In this document: positions 59,465-64,000 of the stretch, one piece after another
Layout: each line of letters opens with the position of its first letter
How positions within the stretch are numbered: the first letter of the stretch is position 1
Assembly (NCBI RefSeq): GCF_029691405.1
Contig: NZ_CP121467.1
Span: 310,001 to 374,000 of the forward strand
From: Streptococcus sp. D7B5
GTDB lineage: Bacteria > Bacillota > Bacilli > Lactobacillales > Streptococcaceae
Length of the DNA: 64,000 nucleotides
Direction: 5' to 3'
The notes under the pieces: model-generated
Seen by the model: the letters and a program-made list of their open reading frames with translations, nothing else
Database searches by the model: none
What the model was told of the DNA's origin: nothing
Made by a program: the position numbers and the translations under genes

Positions 59465-59509
59465 TAGTCTATTTGAAGTGCTTCTACTCTAGCAGTATAA
59501 TCGTTTTTT

Positions 59510-59525
59510 TGGTATAATAAAAGTT
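59510..59525 (+). promoter_or_regulatory. Extended -10 promoter giving a probable leaderless ylxM start
   Basis: TGGTATAAT (59510-59518) is followed by seven bases and then the ATG at 59526. The seven bases (aaaagtt) hold no ribosome binding site. Confidence 0.6.
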
Positions 59526-59858
59526 ATGGAAATCGAAAAAACCAATCGTATGAACGCCCTTTTTGAATTTTATGCGGCGCTTTTGACAGATAAGCAGATG
59601 AACTATATTGAACTCTATTATGCTGATGATTACAGTCTTGCTGAGATTGCTGAAGAGTTCGGTGTCAGTCGTCAGGCTGTTTATGACAATATCAAGCGGA
59701 CAGAAAAGATTCTAGAAGATTATGAGATGAAACTGCACATGTATTCGGACTACATTGTCCGCAGTCAGATTTTTGACCAGATCTTAGAGCGTTATCCCAA
59801 GGATGACTTTCTGCAGGAGCAGATAGAAATTTTAACAAGTATTGATAATAGAGAATAA
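59526..59858 (+). CDS. ylxM: YlxM family helix-turn-helix protein
   Basis: A 110-residue sigma-region-4-like HTH protein (UPF0122) conserved next to ffh in Firmicutes; it is thought to modulate SRP function and RNA binding. The HTH is visible as [23 protein letters not shown] (about 39-61), with [20 protein letters not shown] before it. ffh starts 11 bases after, with GAGGAAG between, so the two are cotranscribed from the promoter described above. Confidence 0.9.
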
Positions 59859-59869
59859 GAGGAAGAAAA

Positions 59870-61441
59870 ATGGCATTTGAAAGTTTAACAGAACGTTTAC
59901 AGAACGTCTTTAAAAATCTACGTAAAAAAGGAAAAATATCTGAGGCTGATGTCCAGGAAGCGACCAAAGAGATTCGTTTGGCCTTGCTGGAAGCCGACGT
60001 TGCTTTGCCTGTTGTAAAGGACTTTATCAAGAAGGTTCGTGAACGTGCAGTCGGACACGAGGTCATTGATACCCTCAATCCAGCCCAACAGATTATCAAA
60101 ATCGTTGATGAGGAATTGACAGCCATTTTAGGTTCTGATACTGCTGAGATTATCAAGTCACCTAAGATTCCGACGATCATCATGATGGTTGGTTTGCAAG
60201 GGGCTGGTAAAACAACATTTGCTGGTAAGCTGGCTAACAAACTCAAGAAGGAAGAAAATGCTCGTCCTTTAATGATTGCGGCGGATATTTATCGTCCAGC
60301 TGCCATCGACCAGTTAAAAACACTTGGACAACAGATTGATGTTCCTGTTTTCGCTCTTGGAACAGAAGTACCAGCTGTTGAGATTGTTCGCCAAGGTTTG
60401 GAGCAAGCGCAGGTCAATCACAACGACTATGTTTTGATTGATACGGCAGGGCGTTTGCAGATTGATGAGCTCTTGATGAATGAGCTTCGTGATGTTAAGG
60501 CCTTGGCTCAACCAAATGAAATACTGCTCGTCATTGATGCCATGATCGGTCAGGAAGCGGCCAATGTCGCCCGTGAGTTTAATGCTCAGTTAGAAGTGAC
60601 TGGGGTTATTCTTACCAAGATTGATGGGGATACTCGTGGTGGTGCGGCCCTATCTGTTCGTCATATCACTGGTAAACCAATCAAGTTCACTGGTACGGGT
60701 GAAAAGATTACAGATATCGAAACCTTCCACCCAGATCGTATGTCAAGCCGTATCCTTGGTATGGGGGATATGCTGACCTTGATCGAGAAAGCTTCTCAGG
60801 AATACGATGAGCAAAAAGCCCTTGAAATGGCTGAGAAGATGCGTGAAAACACCTTTGATTTCAATGATTTCATCGATCAATTGGATCAGGTGCAAAATAT
60901 GGGGCCAATGGAAGACTTACTCAAGATGATTCCAGGTATGGCTAACAATCCAGCTCTTCAAAGTATGAAGGTGGATGAGCGCCAGATTGCGCGTAAACGT
61001 GCCATCGTGTCTTCTATGACTCCTGAAGAGCGTGAAAATCCTGATTTGTTAAATCCAAGTCGTCGCCGTCGTATCGCTGCAGGTTCTGGAAATACCTTTG
61101 TTGAAGTCAATAAATTCATCAAGGACTTTAACCAGGCCAAACAGCTCATGCAAGGTGTCATGTCTGGTGATATGAACAAAATGATGAAGCAAATGGGAAT
61201 CAATCCCAATAACCTTCCTAAAAATATGCCAAATATGGGAGGAATGGATATGTCTGCCCTTGAAGGCATGATGGGACAAGGTGGAATGCCGGATATGTCA
61301 GGTCTCGGAGGAGCAGGCATGCCAGATATGAGCCAGATGTTCGGTGGTGGACTCAAAGGTAAAATTGGTGAATTTGCTATGAAACAGTCTATGAAACGCA
61401 TGGCCAACAAAATGAAAAAAGCGAAGAAAAAACGTAAATAA
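59870..61441 (+). CDS. ffh: Signal recognition particle protein Ffh
   Basis: SRP54 GTPase that targets membrane and secreted proteins co-translationally. It is 523 residues: N domain, G domain with GLQGAGKTT (about 108-116), DTAGRLQIDE and TKIDGDTRGGAA, and the methionine-rich M domain with the SRP-RNA motif SSRILGMGDMLTLIEK near 290-310 linker and RKRAIVSSMTPEER later. The C-terminal tail is rich in Met and Gly (GGMDMSALEGMMGQGG), normal for streptococcal Ffh. The tail ends in a Lys-rich stretch. Cotranscribed with ylxM. Confidence 0.96.
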   Translation: MAFESLTERLQNVFKNLRKKGKISEADVQEATKEIRLALLEADVALPVVKDFIKKVRERAVGHEVIDTLNPAQQIIKIVDEELTAILGSDTAEIIKSPKIPTIIMMVGLQGAGKTTFAGKLANKLKKEENARPLMIAADIYRPAAIDQLKTLGQQIDVPVFALGTEVPAVEIVRQGLEQAQVNHNDYVLIDTAGRLQIDELLMNELRDVKALAQPNEILLVIDAMIGQEAANVAREFNAQLEVTGVILTKIDGDTRGGAALSVRHITGKPIKFTGTGEKITDIETFHPDRMSSRILGMGDMLTLIEKASQEYDEQKALEMAEKMRENTFDFNDFIDQLDQVQNMGPMEDLLKMIPGMANNPALQSMKVDERQIARKRAIVSSMTPEERENPDLLNPSRRRRIAAGSGNTFVEVNKFIKDFNQAKQLMQGVMSGDMNKMMKQMGINPNNLPKNMPNMGGMDMSALEGMMGQGGMPDMSGLGGAGMPDMSQMFGGGLKGKIGEFAMKQSMKRMANKMKKAKKKRK

Positions 61442-61443
61442 AA

Positions 61444-61470
61444 AAGGAAAGCAGAAGTGCTTTCCTTATT
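61444..61470 (+). terminator. Terminator after ffh
   Basis: GGAAAGC (61446-61452) pairs with GCTTTCC (61459-61465), followed by TTATT. Confidence 0.75.
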
Positions 61471-61475
61471 AATAA

Positions 61476-61508
61476 AAAGAACTCTGAATTCGATTCAGAG
61501 TTCTTTTG
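61476..61508. terminator. Bidirectional terminator between ffh and guaA
   Basis: AGAACTCTGAAT pairs perfectly with ATTCAGAGTTCT; T-rich tails occur on both strands. It mainly ends guaA, transcribed from the right. Confidence 0.85.
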
Positions 61509-61520
61509 TGTTTGATTGGT

Positions 61521-63083
61521 TTATTCCCACTCAACGGTTGCTGGTGGTTTACTTGTAATATCGTAGACGATACGGTTAACGTGGTCTACTTCGTTTACGA
61601 TACGTACTGAAATCTTTTGAAGGACTTCCCAAGGAATCTTGGCAAAGTCAGCTGTCATACCATCGATAGAAGTGATGGCACGAATGGCAATGGTGTAGTC
61701 ATATGTACGACCGTCACCCATAACACCTACTGAACGAACACCTGTGTTGACAGTGAAATATTGCCAGATATCACGGTCAAGTCCAGCTTTGGCAATTTCT
61801 TCACGAAGGATTGCGTCTGACTTACGAACAGTTTCTAGTTTTTCTTCAGTGATTTCACCCATGACACGGATAGCGAGTCCTGGTCCTGGGAATGGTTGAC
61901 GCCATACGATGTGGTCTGGCATACCAAGCTCTGTACCGAGGGCACGGACTTCGTCTTTATAAAGAGTGTTCAATGGTTCAATCAATTCAAATTGCATGTC
62001 TTCTGGAAGACCACCAACATTGTGGTGTGATTTGATGGTTTGAGCAGTATCTGTACCAGACTCAATCACGTCAGTGTAAAGCGTTCCCTGAGCAAGGAAT
62101 TTCACATCTTTGAGCTTGCTTGCTTCGTCATCGAAGACATAAACAAACTCGTTACCGATAATCTTCCGTTTTTGTTCAGGATCAGAAACACCTGCAAGTT
62201 TATCAAGGAATCGTTTAGCAGCATCTGCCTTGACGATATTCAACCCAAACTTACCACCGAGCATGTCCATAACTTGGTCTGCTTCCCCTTTACGGAGAAG
62301 ACCGTGGTCAACAAAGATACAGATCAATTGATCGCCGATTGCTTTCTGGAGAAGAACGCCAACGACAGAAGAGTCAACACCACCTGATAGGCCGAGAAGA
62401 ACACGCTTGTCACCTACAGTTTCACGGATTTTTTTGATCTGCATATCGATGAAGTTGTCCATTGACCAGTCGCCTTTAGCCTGACAGATGTTAAGGGCAA
62501 AGTTGCGAAGGATATCATTCCCGTATACAGAATGGCGAACTTCTGGGTGGAATTGGATACCATAGATGTGCTTGTCAGGGTTTTCAATAGCTGCATAAGG
62601 ACAGTCAGCAGAAGTTCCAGTACGAACAAAATCAGCTGGAATCTCTGTAACAGCATCGCCATGGCTCATCAAAACAATCTGTTCTTCAGGAGTCCCTTCA
62701 AAGAGGGCAGAAGTGGTATGGGTAAGTGGTGATTGGCCATACTCTCGGTTACCAGCATCACCTGCAGGGACAACTTTTCCTCCAAGTTTATGAGTTAAAA
62801 GTTGCATACCATAGCATATTCCTAAAATTGGAATGCCAAGTTCAAAAATTTCTGGGTCAATATCAAATGAACCATCTTCGTATACAGAGTTTGGTCCACC
62901 AGAGAGGATGATCCCTACAGGGTTAATCGCACGAACCTCTGCGGCTGAGATTTTATGACTTTTTAACTCTGAAAAAACACCAATTTCACGAATACGACGT
63001 GAAATCAGCTGGTTGTATTGGCTACCATAGTCCAGCACGATGATTTTTTCGACATCTTGCAAGTCAGTTGAAATGTTGCTCAT
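61521..63083 (-). CDS. guaA: GMP synthase (glutamine-hydrolysing)
   Basis: Converts XMP to GMP using glutamine and ATP. It is 520 residues with three domains: class I glutamine amidotransferase (1-about 200, nucleophile Cys in GICYGMQLL, His-Glu in GIQFHPEV), ATP pyrophosphatase with the P-loop [11 protein letters not shown] (about 230-240), and the C-terminal dimerisation domain ending KPPATVEWE. The ribosome binding site on the reverse strand is AGAAAGGAAAAAG. Its start faces the GntR regulator gene across 140 bases. No purine riboswitch is visible in the 5' region. Confidence 0.97.
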   Translation of the reverse strand: MSNISTDLQDVEKIIVLDYGSQYNQLISRRIREIGVFSELKSHKISAAEVRAINPVGIILSGGPNSVYEDGSFDIDPEIFELGIPILGICYGMQLLTHKLGGKVVPAGDAGNREYGQSPLTHTTSALFEGTPEEQIVLMSHGDAVTEIPADFVRTGTSADCPYAAIENPDKHIYGIQFHPEVRHSVYGNDILRNFALNICQAKGDWSMDNFIDMQIKKIRETVGDKRVLLGLSGGVDSSVVGVLLQKAIGDQLICIFVDHGLLRKGEADQVMDMLGGKFGLNIVKADAAKRFLDKLAGVSDPEQKRKIIGNEFVYVFDDEASKLKDVKFLAQGTLYTDVIESGTDTAQTIKSHHNVGGLPEDMQFELIEPLNTLYKDEVRALGTELGMPDHIVWRQPFPGPGLAIRVMGEITEEKLETVRKSDAILREEIAKAGLDRDIWQYFTVNTGVRSVGVMGDGRTYDYTIAIRAITSIDGMTADFAKIPWEVLQKISVRIVNEVDHVNRIVYDITSKPPATVEWE

Positions 63084-63164
63084 CTTTTTCCTTTCTCAAA
63101 AGAAATATCTTTTTCAATATTCTATCACAAATAGGGGCGAATTACCAACTAAACAAGGCAAAGT

Positions 63165-63194
63165 TTGACTTTTTCTTAGCAAATACGGTACAAT
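63165..63194 (+). promoter_or_regulatory. Promoter for the GntR regulator
   Basis: TTGACT (63165-63170), 18-base spacer, TACAAT (63189-63194), 29 bases before the chosen ATG. Confidence 0.65.
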
Positions 63195-63223
63195 GGAGAA
63201 AATAAAGAAAAGAAGTGAGAATC

Positions 63224-63922
63224 ATGTTACCAGCTTATATGAAAATCCACGATCAGATCAAGAAGGATATAGATGAGCATCATTGGAAAATCGGAGAGAG
63301 ACTTCCAAGTGAGCGAGATTTAGCTGAACAGTTTCAAGTTAGCCGGATGACATTACGTCAGGCTATCTCTCTCTTGGTTGAGGAAGGAGTTTTGGAGCGT
63401 CGTGTAGGAAGTGGAACCTTTGTCTCTAGCACTCGTGTCCAAGAAAAAATGCGGGGTACAACCAGTTTTACGGAGATTGTCAAATCTCAGGGGAAAGTTC
63501 CTTCTAGTCAACTCATTTCTTACAGAAGAACCATTCCAAATGAGCAAGAGGTCGCTAATCTAGGGATTGCTCCGACAGAGAATATTATCCGCATGGAACG
63601 GGTGCGTTACGCTGACCAAGTTCCACTAGTCTATGAAGTCGCATCTATTCCTGAGAAATTTATTAAGGATTTCAAAAAAGAAGAAATCACCAGTCATTTC
63701 TTCCATACCTTGCAGCAACATGGCTATCGGATTGGCAAATCCCAACAGACCATTTATGCGAGATTGGCTAAGGAAAAAATTGCTCACTATCTAGAAGTTG
63801 AAAAAGGGCATGCCATTTTAGCCTTGACTCAGGTCTCTTATCTTGAAGATGGGACGGCTTTCGAGTATGTAAAGAGTCAATACGTGGGCGAACGCTTTGA
63901 ATTTTATCTTGAAAATAACTAG
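63224..63922 (+). CDS. GntR-family (HutC/UTRA) transcriptional regulator
   Basis: A 232-residue regulator with an N-terminal winged helix (1-about 70; LPSERDLAEQFQVSRMTLRQAI) and a C-terminal UTRA ligand-binding domain of the HutC subfamily (about 90-230; MERVRYADQVPLVYEVASIPE; ILALTQVSYLEDGTAFEYVKSQY). HutC-type proteins usually sense sugars or amino sugars. It is divergent from guaA, so it may control itself, guaA or a distant target. The frame also has a GTG three codons earlier, but ATG at 63224 is chosen; AAAAGAAGTGAG is a fair ribosome binding site. Confidence 0.88.
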   Translation: MLPAYMKIHDQIKKDIDEHHWKIGERLPSERDLAEQFQVSRMTLRQAISLLVEEGVLERRVGSGTFVSSTRVQEKMRGTTSFTEIVKSQGKVPSSQLISYRRTIPNEQEVANLGIAPTENIIRMERVRYADQVPLVYEVASIPEKFIKDFKKEEITSHFFHTLQQHGYRIGKSQQTIYARLAKEKIAHYLEVEKGHAILALTQVSYLEDGTAFEYVKSQYVGERFEFYLENN

Positions 63923-63944
63923 TCTAGAAAGGCTAGTTTTTTGT
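63917..63944 (+). terminator. Terminator after the GntR gene
   Basis: AACTAG pairs with CTAGTT across ten bases, followed by TTTTTG. The hairpin includes the stop codon. Confidence 0.75.
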
Positions 63945-64000
63945 TTTCTTAAAAGATTAGAATTGTCAAAACAATCTGTCTAGGCTTGATTTTATTGCTT

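Noticed and set aside
60958..61410. A 150-codon reverse frame inside ffh
   Set aside because: It mirrors the Met/Gly-rich M domain; long antisense frames are expected in such biased sequence.

Overview
This window is chromosomal DNA from a mitis-group Streptococcus, close to S. mitis, S. oralis or S. pneumoniae. The reasons are a low-GC genome, Shine-Dalgarno starts, extended -10 promoters (TGnTATAAT), proteins that look nearly pneumococcal (CiaH, PavA, PmrA, CoiA, CpoA, SpxR, Etrx/CcdA), and a pneumococcal-type BOX repeat. Gene blocks known from the pneumococcus appear here in a different order, so a commensal relative is more likely than S. pneumoniae; this rests on remembered gene orders. 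There are no tRNA or rRNA genes, insertion sequences, prophage or CRISPR arrays.

Layout. 0-3.4 kb: the 3' part of the sensor kinase gene ciaH, a small DUF3270 membrane protein, and a two-gene HrtBA/MacB-type ABC exporter. 3.5-8.9 kb: a U32-family protein, then pentose and nucleoside salvage (rpiA, deoB, DUF1697, punA, deoD); punA and deoD are separated by a 350-base block of structured repeats. 8.9-15.6 kb: pavA (rqcH-like, reverse strand), then ybeY-dgkA-era-mutM-coaE-pmrA-rpmG-secG, followed by a BOX element. 15.8-25.4 kb: rnr-smpB-tehB, a Card1-like CARF/nuclease gene, the competence gene coiA, pepF, an O-methyltransferase and prsA. 25.5-32.6 kb: ftsW, ppc and a T-box-controlled tryptophan-type ABC transporter (trpXYZ). 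32.8-40.5 kb: dnaG-rpoD, a SufT/DUF59 protein, the two glycolipid glycosyltransferases (cpoA and a glucosyl-diacylglycerol synthase), small membrane proteins, obg and a small conserved gene. 40.5-43.8 kb: an argR paralogue and pepX on the reverse strand, with a decayed second copy of the pepX 3' third between them. 44.1-50 kb: dnaE, pfkA, pyk. 50-59.4 kb: murA, a GNAT acetyltransferase, spxR, map, ccdA-etrx, dacA (reverse), an AI-2E-family transporter and tuf. 59.5-63.9 kb: ylxM-ffh, guaA (reverse) and a divergent GntR regulator.

Most of the window is housekeeping: translation and ribosome rescue (smpB, rnr, pavA/rqcH), replication and primary transcription (dnaE, dnaG, rpoD), glycolysis (pfkA, pyk), envelope synthesis (ftsW, murA, dacA, glycolipid synthases), secretion (secG, ffh, prsA) and nucleotide salvage.

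The most unusual items are four. First, a solitary Card1-like CARF-nuclease protein sits directly upstream of coiA with no CRISPR genes nearby. Second, the punA-deoD gap holds tandem structured repeat units with compensatory stem changes, and deoD lacks a visible ribosome binding site. Third, there is a degenerate duplicate of the pepX 3' end. Fourth, three genes carry a TGGTATAAT box exactly seven bases before the ATG, which predicts leaderless transcripts.
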